The notes under the pieces were generated by a model. That model was given only the letters and a program-made list of their open reading frames with translations. It ran no database searches and had not been told where the DNA came from. DNA of 64,000 nucleotides from Diplonema papillatum. Lineage: Eukaryota > Euglenozoa > Diplonemea > Diplonemida > Diplonemidae. Shown here in pieces: positions 8,237 to 17,152 of the stretch (position 1 is its first letter; each line of letters begins with the position of its first letter). The stretch lies in contig JAPJBO010000016.1 in NCBI GenBank assembly GCA_030068145.1, positions 372,001 to 436,000 on the forward strand. Reading direction: 5' to 3'. Both the position numbers and the translations under genes were made by a program.

Positions 8237-10264
8237 CTTGTCTCCATTTGCAGCGCCGGCGCTCACGCTGGGCGCGCGCGCCGGGGCTTCGGTTGGCTTT
8301 TGGGTAAGGTGTTCGATGACTCTTTCTTTCTCTTCCAACAGCGACATGAGCTCCGGCGTCGTGAACCCGGCTGAGGAGCCCGACGCAACCGTAGCGTCGG
8401 CGGCCCCTGCGTCCCGTCCCCGTTCAGTGCCGTCTCTGTCCTTGTTCTTCCCTTCGCCGTCCTCCCGCAGCTCCTTTACGCCGCGGTTCAATCGTGCGAT
8501 TTCGGCTTCGCTCTCCTTGTTCTTCTTCTGCAGCCCTTCGCTGTACTCCTTGTGCGCTTCCATCTTCTTCTGAAGGTCATCGAGCTCTCTGTAGCGCATG
8601 TTTGCATAGCGTGATTTCCCCGTTGGTCTATCGTCAAGGTTTGGGGAGGGGGTCTTAGTTTAGTGCTAGGGCAGAAACGTGTCTCATGCATGTTTGTACT
8701 TATGGAGTCCCAAGAAGCTGGAGAGAAAGGTTACACAACTTTTCCGGTAAATCTCCGACACACCCTCTATCACTCCCAGCTTCAGATAGAAAATTGTCGA
8801 CTGATCATGTTCAGAATGTCCTATCCGGGCGGTTCAGTTTCCTCACACGTAGCATGCGGCTAAATCAAAATTGGTTCCAGTACCTGCACCTCTCTTCGAA
8901 TTTCTGTTCCAGGCGCTTCTTCGCGGAGACGGATTCGTCTTTGTACTGCTCCCACTGGATCGCCTTCTTTCCGACGTAAGTCTTCAGGTCGTTGATCTCC
9001 TTTTCTTTGAGCGAGCATTCTTCTTCCTTCTGCCGGACGGACGACTCCAACGCACGCCGCGCCTCCTCTTGGATCCTTTCCATCGAATCCAGCTTCTCCT
9101 TCAGCTCGGCCTGCGTGTGTAGTGATTCGCATTCGCAAAGCAAGAAAGATGTGAGAGAAAAGGGGTTCAAGCTCAGAGACCATCCTTGTTCTCCGGTCGC
9201 CTTACTACCCCGTTCCACACGGCGGATGCAAGTCATTCCCAGCGTTGAAGTACTAGCATTGTTTGGAGTTGAAGTCCGGTGTTTTAGAGTCGCCGGTTGG
9301 CCATTGAGGCTGGGAGTCGGTTGTTGAGGAAGTACAAACATATTCGCACACTTTCTGTTCGGCTAATCAAGGTGACTATTGAGACCGACACTAAGATCAC
9401 ATTTGTTAACAACATAGTTTTGGGCCTCCACACGCGTACATCTCGGGCGCGGGTGTCACTGGTAGCCACGAATGACAATCAAGCAAACTCTGTATGCCTG
9501 CACGCAACCACTGAGTTGGGCAGAATACAGACGCAGGCCAGGTGACGGCAAGATAAAAACAGAAAATGACACACATTGGAGGTTTGCGCTGATGCCAGCT
9601 TGTCCTCCAGCTCTTGACGCGCAAGGCCACTTTGCCCGAGCATGGTCTCGAGCTCTTCGATGCGGGAGTGGAGAGCAGCGAGCTGTTCTGCAGACGGGCC
9701 TGGCTCAACTGTGGGGTCTGCAGGCTGTGATAGCGCATTGCGCTCGTTGGCTTCGGCGAGGAGGGTCTGCAGGCGGCCTACTTCGGCTTCGAGCTCCGCC
9801 TTCGAGTCGACGATGGTCTTCTTCTCCTCGCCGAAAATGGTGATGATGTGGTCGAAGTTGCGCTTCCGCTCGTTGAACACGGCCTCCGTCGACCGCAGCC
9901 TGTCCTCGAGCATCCTTTTTTCATCGACCGCCGCTTCCAACGCCTGGCGCGCGGTTTCCATCCCGTCCTTGTACTCAAGCAACTCGCCTTCGAGCCTATC
10001 GATCGTCCTCTCGTCGTCAGTGCAGCTCTGGTTGCCCATGATCAACTCGTTGTCGCTGGTAGCATCGTCTGCGTCCGTGTTCGGCGTCGGGAAGCCCAAA
10101 AAGCGCATGTCCGCTCTGCCGCATGTCATTTGCTCCGACGATGCGAGCGAGCACGGGCTGGCTGGCATCACCTGCGGCATCGGCGACCCCCCTTCCCTCA
10201 CGGGCGGCTCCGAGGTCTCCGCCACCAGGTCTTGCGCGCGAGAAGGCGACGGCTTCGTTGGCAT
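8237..10264 (-). CDS. Multi-exon coiled-coil protein (3 exons seen, C terminus missing)
   Basis: Three exons join in phase. Exon 1 runs 10264-9575 (ATG at 10264, MPTKPSPSRAQ; donor GTGTGT, phase 0). Exon 2 runs 9110-8884 or 8890 (acceptor CACACGCAG). Exon 3 runs 8588-8237 (acceptor GCTACAG; donor GTCTGC). The two-base remainder of exon 2 plus one base of exon 3 completes an Arg codon, supporting the model. Residues 1-90 are disordered and acidic/Ser-Pro rich. From about 85 onward long heptad-like helices (RTIDRLEGELLEYKDGMETA, ELEAEVGRLQTLLAEANER, KLDSMERIQEEARRALE, ELDDLQKKMEAHKEY) indicate an extended coiled coil. The piece seen is about 420 residues, and exon 3 ends at a donor, so at least one more exon should lie below 8236; I could not place it. 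Probably structural or cytoskeletal. The 295-bp second intron contains family E and F repeats. Confidence 0.75.
8645..8705 (+). repeat. Dispersed repeat family E, copy 1 (inside coiled-coil intron 2)
   Basis: GGGGGTCTTAGTTTAGTGCT ... CTCATGCATGTTTG matches five other copies. On the gene strand it reads ..AAACTAAGACCCCC.., a branch-site-like ACTAA followed by a pyrimidine tract, about 60 bp upstream of the exon 3 acceptor. Confidence 0.65.
8795..8870 (+). repeat. Dispersed repeat family F, copy 1 (inside coiled-coil intron 2)
   Basis: TGATCATGTTCAG ... GGCGGTTCAGTTTCCTCACA ... GCATGCGGCTAAA matches 50080-50145 and 63115-63172. Confidence 0.65.
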
Positions 10265-10319
10265 TTTTTCTTCTTCTCTCTGTACGAGGGGGTGATCGGG
10301 GAAAGGACGGGGAGAGGGC

Positions 10320-10510
10320 AGGCAGTTGTGAGCCGGTCCATCCCCTCTTGATGGACCGTGATAGACCGAAGAATACAGCACCGGGCAATTCGATGCAGCT
10401 CTAGGGACTAGGGACGGACCTGATAGACCGTGGTGGACCGTGATTCACTGTGATAAACAGCGGCAGGCACTTCGATGCAGTTTCAAGAGATAGGGACGGA
10501 ACGGCTCAAA
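10320..10510 (+). repeat. Dispersed repeat family H, copy 1
   Basis: Repeated GATAGACCG-GGTGGACCGTGAT phrases lead into TGATAAACAGCGGCAGGCA and TTCGATGCAG. The same order recurs at 43140-43205 inside the SDHA intron. Confidence 0.6.
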
Positions 10511-10584
10511 TTGGGGGGCCCGGGGGGGAATTTTTGGAAGGTTTCTACGCTGTGTCTGTGGTTCCCCTCTGGCGGGTAACAACG

Positions 10585-10775
10585 TGCGTGCTCGAAATGG
10601 GTACAACGTACATGCTCAACACCGCACGGGTCCCGTGGGCACCGCGTCTCGGTCCTTTACGCCACGGGTACTTGAGGCGGACCATCAGCAGGGCGGGGTT
10701 CTTTAGAGTGAAAGTCTTTGTCAGGCAACTGTTCGGACGGTCCCTGCTGCAAGAGCACAGCAATCAGTTTCGGAA
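10585..10775 (+). repeat. Dispersed repeat family C, copy 1
   Basis: Matches the C consensus: TGCTCGAAATGG, TGCTCAACACCGCACGGGTC, TCGGTCCTTTACGCCACGG, GGCGGACCATCAGC. Other copies lie at 40500, 52585 and 57740, and inverted at 16496. Confidence 0.65.
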
Positions 10776-11390
10776 AGAAGGCCCCTACAACCGTCTTCGA
10801 GCCACCCAAGACAGCGGGTGCAGGACTGGATTTGCGTACCTGGATGCTCTGGACTCGACGATGCTCTCTTCTGTCTGTTGCTCCGGTTCCAGAGATTCGC
10901 GAAACGTACGAATGAAAAGCTGCGGTCGAACACCTGAACGGGTACGAGGGGTCGGATAGGGTTCGAATAACGTTTAACGTTTTGGTGCGCTTCAAAGCAA
11001 CGCGCGCGGCAGGGTGGGTAGAAGAGCAACCCTCACCGAGCCGCTTGTTACGATGCTGGACAGCATGATTGGTGTAGCTGCAAAGACGGGACCAGAGTTC
11101 ATCGGTACCCTGCTCCCGGTTCGTTAAATGGTACTGCCGGTGCTGTTACCATCGAGGACAAGTGGTCGTCCACACTCCTACTGGAGATACATGGAGACCG
11201 GCTTGCTCGTAGTACTTGCAGAGGCTGGAATCAGGATGAGTTTTCAGGTTGGCGACATCATCCAAAAATGGCCAGCTTCGCGGTACACTTCTGCTTCTGG
11301 GGAACGAGTTCCTGGAACGACCCGAGCACGTTTTCGCAGCCTTTTCGGAATCAGGAACGGGAAAGGGGGTTCTTGCCCGCTGCGCTCGCG
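10776..11390. other. Intergenic, nothing recognised
   Basis: Unique-looking sequence without a convincing frame. No structured feature seen. Confidence 0.4.
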
Positions 11391-11446
11391 CACACGCACA
11401 CGCACACGCACACGCACACGCACACGCACACGCACACGCACTCTCT
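11391..11446. repeat. (CGCACA)n hexanucleotide microsatellite
   Basis: About nine perfect CGCACA units. Confidence 0.95.
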
Positions 11447-11627
11447 CTTTCTCGAAAGAGTCGGCTAATGTGTGGACACTTTCGTATTGCTTGCGGAATC
11501 GCCTTGCGATTCCGGGCTGAACCAGTCAAGGATACCAGCTTGGGCTGTGTTGGACCGCAGGTCTGTAAGTGTGTGGCTGGAATGCAGACTTCAGAAAGTG
11601 TCCAAAAACTGTGCAGCCCTCACCAAA

Positions 11628-11803
11628 ATACTCGAGGGGCTGCCTTGTGCTTACTTCGAAGGAGGCGTTGAACGCTTACGCCCGCCACTGAACCCAGATT
11701 CACCTGTGTTTCGTGTGGGCTACAGCACATTTACCTCCTTTGATCTTTTGCAGCTGGCAGCCTCTCAAGTATTTCCTACAAAGCAGGTGCTTATACAAAA
11801 AAA
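11628..11803 (+). repeat. Dispersed repeat family A, copy 2
   Basis: From TACTCGAGGGGCTGC to GCAGGTGCTTATACAAAAAA with an A-rich end. It lacks the AATACAACTACAAAGTGGGT segment of the full copy at 23940. It ends 20 bp beyond the dehydrogenase stop codon. Confidence 0.8.
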
Positions 11804-11824
11804 AGGGCAATGCATCCGACGCGC

Positions 11825-12709
11825 TCACAAAGCAAAAGCCTCTTCGCGCGTTTGCGCCAAAGTCAGATCCCAGAACTTGTCCAGCTCCGCCGGTCGCGAC
11901 GCGATCGGGTTCATCTTCGCGACGGCACCGTCGGAGAAGTACTCGCCGGTGACCCCCTCGACGGAGGGCCCCACCGCGAGCAGCACCGGCGTGCGGACGC
12001 CCTCCTCCAGCGACGACCCGGCGATGCCGAAGTTCCCGCCCCGCATCAACTTCGTGTCTATGGTGCCCGGGTGCAACGAATTAACCGCCACCTTCTCGTA
12101 CTTGCCCCCCGCCGCCCGCAGCTTCCGGTCGAGCGCGTTGGCAAACAGCGTATTCGCGATCTTGCTCGTCGCGTACGTGTTGTACTGGATGTAGAACTTC
12201 TCGCTGTTCAGGTTGTCGTAGTCCAGCTCGCTTGCGGGGGTGCCCTCCGCGAAGCCGGTCATGCCGTACTTTTCGTGGGCTTTCGAGCTTAGAAAGACGA
12301 TGCGGGACGGCTGGTTCTGTCGCAGGGTGTCCAGCAGGTGCAGCGTCAGCAGCGACGGGCCCAGGTGGTTGACGGCCCAAGTCAGCTCGAAGCCGTCGGG
12401 CGACGTCTGCCGCTCCGCCGGGGGCCAGATGCCGGCGTTGTTGACGAGCACGTTGAGGGTCGGGAACCGTTCCTTCACGCGCTCTGCGAGGGCCTTGGCA
12501 CCGCTCAGCGTGCCGATGTCGCCCAACACGCTTTCAACCTTCGCGGCGACGTGCTTCATCGGCTCCAGCTCCCGCACCGTCGCCGCCAGCTTCTCCTGGC
12601 TCCGCCCGTGCAGAATCACGGTGTGGCCCTCGTCCTTCGCCAGCAGCACCGCGGCGGCCGCTTTGCCGATGCCATCGGTCGACCCCGTGATCAGAATCAC
12701 TTTAGCCAT
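11825..12709 (-). CDS. Short-chain dehydrogenase/reductase (retinol-dehydrogenase/WWOX-like)
   Basis: A complete intronless frame of 294 residues from ATG 12709 to TGA 11825-11827. The Rossmann cofactor motif is TGSTDGIG at residues 8-15 and the structural NNAG at 90-93. The catalytic Ser lies in FLSSKAH (141/142), followed by Y179-x3-K183 (NTYATSK) and the HPG at 213-215. HGRS after beta-2 suggests NADP(H) preference. Length and the long loop after NNAG match classical SDRs of the retinol dehydrogenase/WW-domain oxidoreductase type, acting on lipid or carbonyl substrates in the cytosol or at membranes; the substrate cannot be told. The frame opens upstream to 12751 through a family A repeat tail (GCAGGTGCTCATACAAAAAA, inverted), so the native start is taken as the MAKV codon. 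Three truncated N-terminal copies follow at 12792-13722. Confidence 0.9.
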   Translation of the reverse strand: MAKVILITGSTDGIGKAAAAVLLAKDEGHTVILHGRSQEKLAATVRELEPMKHVAAKVESVLGDIGTLSGAKALAERVKERFPTLNVLVNNAGIWPPAERQTSPDGFELTWAVNHLGPSLLTLHLLDTLRQNQPSRIVFLSSKAHEKYGMTGFAEGTPASELDYDNLNSEKFYIQYNTYATSKIANTLFANALDRKLRAAGGKYEKVAVNSLHPGTIDTKLMRGGNFGIAGSSLEEGVRTPVLLAVGPSVEGVTGEYFSDGAVAKMNPIASRPAELDKFWDLTLAQTREEAFAL

Positions 12710-12721
12710 CTTTTTTCGTAT

Positions 12722-12791
12722 TCTTGTTTTTTTTTGTATGAGCACCTGCATTGTTGAAAATACTTGAAGACTGCCAGTTGCGAAGTCTCAA
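12722..12791 (-). repeat. Family A tail directly upstream of the dehydrogenase start
   Basis: The inverted family A 3' end (GTATGAGCACCTGCATTG, then ACTTGAAGACTGCCAGTTGC) lies 12 bp upstream of the ATG. Near-identical tails sit at 13083-13130 and 13412-13473, each before a gene fragment. Confidence 0.75.
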
Positions 12792-13070
12792 GCCGGCGTT
12801 GTTGACGAGCACGTTGAGGTTCGGGAACCGTTCTTTCACGCGCTCTGCGAGGGCCTTGGCACCGCTCAGCGTGCCAATGTCGCCCAACACGCTTTCAACC
12901 TTCGCGGCGACGTGCTTCATCGGCTCCAGCTCCCGCACCGTCGCCGCCAGCTTCTCCTGGCTCCGCCCGTGCAGAATCACGGTGTGGCCCTCGTCCTTCG
13001 CCAGCAGCACCGCGGCGGCCGCTTTGCCGATGTCATCGGTCGATCCCGTGATCAGAGTCACTTTAGCCAT
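12792..13070 (-). pseudogene. Truncated dehydrogenase copy 2 (N-terminal 93 codons)
   Basis: ATG at 13070; encodes the cofactor half (TGSTDDIG, one G-to-D change) through NNAG and then breaks into repeat sequence. Catalytic Ser, Tyr and Lys are missing. About 97 percent identical to the intact gene, so the duplication is young. Confidence 0.85.
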
Positions 13071-13130
13071 TGTTTTTCGTATTCTTGTTTTTTTGTATGA
13101 GCACCTGCATTGCCCGTTGCGAAGTCTCAA

Positions 13131-13409
13131 GCCGGCGTTGTTGACGAGCACGTTGAGGGTCGGGAACCGTTCCTTCACGCGCTCTGCGAGGGCCTTGGCA
13201 CCGCTCAGCGTGCCGATGTCGCCCAACACGCTTTCAACCTTCGCGGCGACGTGCTTCATCGGCTCCAGCTCCCGCACCGTCGCCGCCAGCTTCTCCTGGC
13301 TCCGCCCGTGCAGAATCACGGTGTGGCCCTCGTCCTTCGCCAGCAGCACCGCGGCGGCCGCTTTGCCGATGCCATCGGTCGATCCCGTGATCAGAGTCAC
13401 TTTAGGCAT
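13131..13409 (-). pseudogene. Truncated dehydrogenase copy 3 (N-terminal 93 codons)
   Basis: ATG at 13409 (MPKVTL, one change from MAKV). Ends at the same NNAG break as copy 2, 339 bp further on. Its frame reads through the intervening tail into copy 2, giving an open frame that carries two cofactor halves. Confidence 0.85.
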
Positions 13410-13473
13410 CGTTTTTTGTATGAGCACCTGCTTTGTCGGAAATACTTGAAGACTGCCAGTTGCGAAGTCTCAA

Positions 13474-13722
13474 GTCGGCGTTGTTGACGAGCACGTTGAG
13501 AGTCGGGAACCGTTCCTTCACGCGCTCCGCGAGGGCCTTGGCACCGCTCAGCGTGCCAATGTCGCCCGACACGCTTTCAACCTTCGGCGGCCAAGCTTCA
13601 TCGGCTCCAGCTCCCGCACCGTTGCCGCCAGCTTCTCCAGGCTCCGGCCATGCGGAATCGCGGTGTGGCCCTCGTCCTTCGCCACCGATACCATCGGTCG
13701 ATCCCGTGATTAGAATTGCCTT
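13474..13722 (-). pseudogene. Degenerate dehydrogenase copy 4
   Basis: Same N-terminal segment with several deletions (for example in the region matching 12900-12920 and near 13685) and substitutions. Oldest member of the array, with the start codon region lost. Confidence 0.75.
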
Positions 13723-13799
13723 CGAAGCACCTGCGTTGTAGAAGATAGTGAGGAGGCTGCCAGTTGCGAAATATGAAGGAAAATCGACATGCGCGCGGT

Positions 13800-13880
13800 A
13801 AAGACTGGCGCCCAGCGAGACTAGAGGCAGCAGCTAAAGTTCTGGTAGCAGTAAAGTTCGGGCTTGCTAAGTTCTGGTGA
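13800..13880. repeat. Second copy of the AAGTTC(T/G)GG dispersed repeat
   Basis: GGCGCCCAGCGAGACTAGAG then GCAGCAGCTAAAGTTCTGG matches 1608-1660. Confidence 0.75.
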
Positions 13881-14214
13881 CGCTCGACTCAGCCGAATCG
13901 AAAAATGCTGTCGATCGTCGTGCAAGTGCAGGAGGCTCTGCTATGCGGTGAGCTATCAAGTACGAATCATATTTTCGCACGGTCAGCGATTTTCAGGGAA
14001 AATCTCAGCGGTGGAATTGATGTCGGCATCGTTGGTTGGATAGGTGGCTTTCCTGGTGCGAACATCCGCTAAGAGTCCTTTGGCGGCGGAATCCCGGCAC
14101 GTTTGATTAACGATGTCCAGGACGCTATCATTATTGACTCGTTTTATCTGCGGGAGTGCAACGCGTCCCGCAGTGATAGAAAGTGCATGGGACTTGTGAG
14201 CTAACCTTTGCTAA
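13881..14214. other. Intergenic, nothing recognised
   Basis: No supported gene or repeat. Confidence 0.4.
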
Positions 14215-14552
14215 TACGCTGCTCCTGGCTCTCCTGGCTCTCCTGGTGGCTCTCCTGGCTCTCCTGGTGGCTCTACTGGCTCTCCTGGTGGCTCTACTGG
14301 CTCTCCTGGTGGCTCTACTGGCTCTCCTGGTGGCTCTACTGGCTCTCCTGGTGGCTCTACTGGCTCTCCTGGTGGCTCTACTGGCTCTCCTGGTGGCTCT
14401 ACTGGCTCTCCTGGTGGCTCTACTGGCTCTCCTGGTGGCTCTCCTGGCTCTCCTGGTGGCTCTCCTGGCTCTCCTGGTGGCTCTCCTGGCTCTCCTGGTG
14501 GCTCTCCTGGTGGCTCTCCTGGCTCTCCTGGTGGCTCTCCTGGCTCTATATA
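14215..14552. repeat. 21-bp minisatellite (GGCTCTACTGGCTCTCCTGGT)
   Basis: About 16 units, with ACT/CCT variants and partial 12-bp units at both ends. All frames stay open because the unit length is a multiple of three. The plus frame 14215-14574 would read as a collagen-like (G-S-T-G-S-P-G)n but begins after a stop without a Met. Confidence 0.9.
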
Positions 14553-14755
14553 TGCAATTCGGTTGACATGCTGACACCGTCTTCTGATGCCAAGTAAACA
14601 GAAAGAAAGGAGCGTCTATTCCAGTAATCTTCTTCTTTAGACATACGGTGGAGGATAGTTGCCGGCCAGCGCGAGCGAGAAAACGCTTCACGAACAACCT
14701 TTGCGTTGATAAATTGCACAGACTCAAAAGTAAGAAAACGGTTGTGTGCCTGTGG

Positions 14756-15127
14756 GGACATTCCCCATCATGCTATTAAAGTTTGCTAATTTCCCCATTA
14801 TGCTATTAAAGTTGCTAATTTCCCCATTATGCTATTAAAGCTGCTAATTTCCCCATTATGCTATTAAAGCTGCTAATTTCCCCATTCTGGGGGGGTTTTT
14901 TGCTAATTTCCCCATTATGCTATTAAAGTTGCTAATTTCCCCATTATGCTATTAAAGTGGTGCTAATTTCCCCATTATGCTATTAAAGTTGATAATTTCC
15001 CCATTATGCTATTAAAGTTGCTAATTTCCCCATTATGCTATTAAAGTGGTGCTAATTTCCCCATTATGCTATTAAAGTGGCGCTAATTTCCCCATTATGC
15101 CATTAAAGTTTGCTAATTTCCCCATTC
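14756..15127 (+). repeat. 29-bp tandem array, direct orientation
   Basis: About a dozen units of GCTAATTTCCCCATTATGCT + ATTAAAGTT, spaced 28-31 bp. An inverted array of the same unit lies at 16195-16296, so the 1.1 kb between them is bracketed by inverted repeats. Confidence 0.9.
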
Positions 15128-16194
15128 TGCGACTGGGCTACTGGCGGTCGTAGTACAGCACAGGTAGTCTGGTCAAGACTTTTTGTGAGTAGTTTTGTCC
15201 ATTTTCGAGGAAGATAATGACAATGCACTTTCTAACCGTGCCTAACGCGAGCAGTCGTTTGATGAAATCGATTCGACGGCGCTACTTAGCCTACTGTCAG
15301 TAGATTGTTTCGAGAAAACGGCTTATTTCCACCGGACAGTTAACTTTGCAAGTCACACTGTGACTCCGACTCACAGCGTCTTGGCACTGTGCTGGTCCGC
15401 GGGAAACAATCAGCATGTTCACCAAAAGGGGTCAGCAGGGTTCGCACTGACAGCTCAGCTGGTGATCTGACACCAGACTAAGTTGGAGCAGACTAAAGAC
15501 AGCTGCACCGAAGCTAAGCTCTCACTGTCTCAGCTGCACTGTAGCAAAGCAACGCTTCCATACTGTAGGCTGCACTGCAGCGTGGACCTTTGTGGTACTC
15601 ATTTGGAAATTTGATGAGGCTTTTCATCATTTCATGAGCCCAGTTTTGTCTTGTCACAGTTGTGGATTCAGATACAGTGGAATGCCGCTGCGGTGGCCAT
15701 GATGGGCGCCGGGTCAAACCCGAAGTGCCAGGGCGGGCACTTCGGGTTTGAACGTGTTCCCGTCGGCCATGCTGCATGTCTTGGACCAACCAAGGACTCC
15801 TGAAGGAGTGTACTGAAGGAGTGTACTGAAGATTTCATGACCAGCAAGGGGGAGAGGATTATTACTATCGCGGAATTTTTTCCCGCAAATTTGGCTCAGA
15901 GGTGGGTAGGTCCCTCCCCCCCCCAGTTTGTGCGCACTAGCGGCTTTTCACCTGATTTGGTGAGTTGCTTTTAGTACGCTGCCAACTACTAATTTTTAGT
16001 ACCAACAATGCATTGTTAACACAAAAAAGTCCGCTATAGTAAAAATCCTCTCCCCCCAAGCTATTAGCCGTATCCTCACATACGTAACAAGGGTTTGCGG
16101 GAAGCCATTCCCGAAAAGGTAGGACATGTTCGTGGTAGAGGCCGCGGGAAACTGTGGAAAACGGGTGGAAACCCGCCAAAACCCGAAAAAATGT
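15128..16194. other. Interior of the bracketed segment
   Basis: No supported gene. A short inverted repeat lies at about 15711-15750 (CGGGTCAAACCCGAAGTGCC / GGGCACTTCGGGTTTGAACG). A C-rich run is at 15915-15925. Confidence 0.5.
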
Positions 16195-16296
16195 TTTAAT
16201 GGCATAATGGGGAAATTAGCAAACTTTAATAGCATAATGGGGAAATTAGCACCGCTTTAATAGCATAATGGGGAAATTAGCAGCTTTAATAGCATA
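16195..16296 (-). repeat. 29-bp tandem array, inverted copy
   Basis: About three and a half units of ATGGGGAAATTAGC-(n)-CTTTAATAGCATA, the reverse complement of the array at 14756-15127. Confidence 0.9.
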
Positions 16297-16302
16297 CCTA
16301 CC

Positions 16303-16400
16303 CCCCCCCCGTGTTTAAGATCGCGTTTTTCCGTGTTTAAGATCGCCCCCCAAAAAAACCGATCTTATACACGGGGGGGGACGATCTTAAACACGGGGGG
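16303..16400. repeat. GTGTTTAAGATCG inverted repeat
   Basis: CCCCCCCCGTGTTTAAGATC occurs, with a second GTGTTTAAGATCG, facing two copies of CGATCTTA(A/T)ACACGGGGGG. The segment could fold into a strong hairpin with a C8/G8 base. Confidence 0.8.
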
Positions 16401-16495
16401 GGACAAAAACACCCCAAAAAATTTTTTTCCGCTGCGCGGGGCCTTGAACCCCCCCCCCACCCCTCCATCCAAACCAGACTACACCGCTGTCCTGT

Positions 16496-16640
16496 CTGCA
16501 GACACTCAGGTTCCGCGCTGATGATGGTCCGCCTTATGTGTCCGTGGCTTAGAGGACCGAAACACGGCGCAGACGGGACCAGTGCGGTGTTGAGCACATA
16601 CCCATTCCAAGCACGTTCTTGCAATCCCCCCACCCCCCAG
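16496..16640 (-). repeat. Dispersed repeat family C, inverted copy
   Basis: The reverse complement carries TGCTTGGAATGGGTATGTGC, CAACACCGCACTGGTCCCGT, TTTCGGTCCTCTAAGCCACG and GGCGGACCATCATCAG. The only C copy in this orientation. Confidence 0.75.
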
Positions 16641-16974
16641 TGCTGATGCTAAGGCCCCTAAACTCGGCATCGTTGTCAGCCGGACGGCAAGTGGGGCCCT
16701 TTTGAGGCTGTTTTTGGGGTGTTTCCCAGAGGAGTAAACGTTGCTTCCGTTAGGATTAGAGCCCAAGGTTCCTTGTAGCGATTTCATATCGTTCATGTTG
16801 TGTGGCCTTGTCAAAGAAAGGGAACTACACCCCATAGTCTCCGGGTGATCAATGTCAAAAAGGTTCCTCGAAGGTATCGTATATTTTGGGAAAGTAAGGG
16901 TTGCCCTTACTTCTTACACTGGCGTGTAAGCTACTCGAAAGAATACATTGCGCAAGGGGGTAGGGATGCGTCAT
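16641..16974. other. Intergenic, nothing recognised
   Basis: No supported feature. Confidence 0.4.
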
Positions 16975-17152
16975 CTTCTTCGTCATTTGGTATTTTCGTC
17001 TTTTCGTCAAAGCGGAAAAAGACGAAAATAGATCACCCCGAATAACTAACTCTTTACGGGTTCCTAAGGGTGCCTGGACTATCACATGATGTCTTTTTCG
17101 TCCTTTTTCGTCTTGTTTCGTCCTTTTTCGTTTTCATTCGTCTTTTTCAGCC
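16975..17152. repeat. Degenerate TCGTC-TTTTT repeat
   Basis: Two clusters of TCGTCTTTTTC-like units (16978-17030 and 17095-17148), with an internal complement GAAAAAGACGAAAA, giving fold-back potential. Confidence 0.55.

Noticed and set aside
8837..9341. Uninterrupted 158-codon frame as a separate gene
   Set aside because: Its middle part is exon 2 of the coiled-coil gene; the ends read into introns past a good acceptor and donor.
12702..13427. 241-codon frame with two SDR cofactor halves as a real fused protein
   Set aside because: Both halves lack catalytic Tyr/Lys and are joined through repeat-tail sequence; better read as two truncated tandem copies.
14756..15127. CRISPR-like array of 29-bp units
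   Set aside because: Units follow each other with 0-3 bp variation and no unique spacers; eukaryotic context; an inverted copy exists at 16195.
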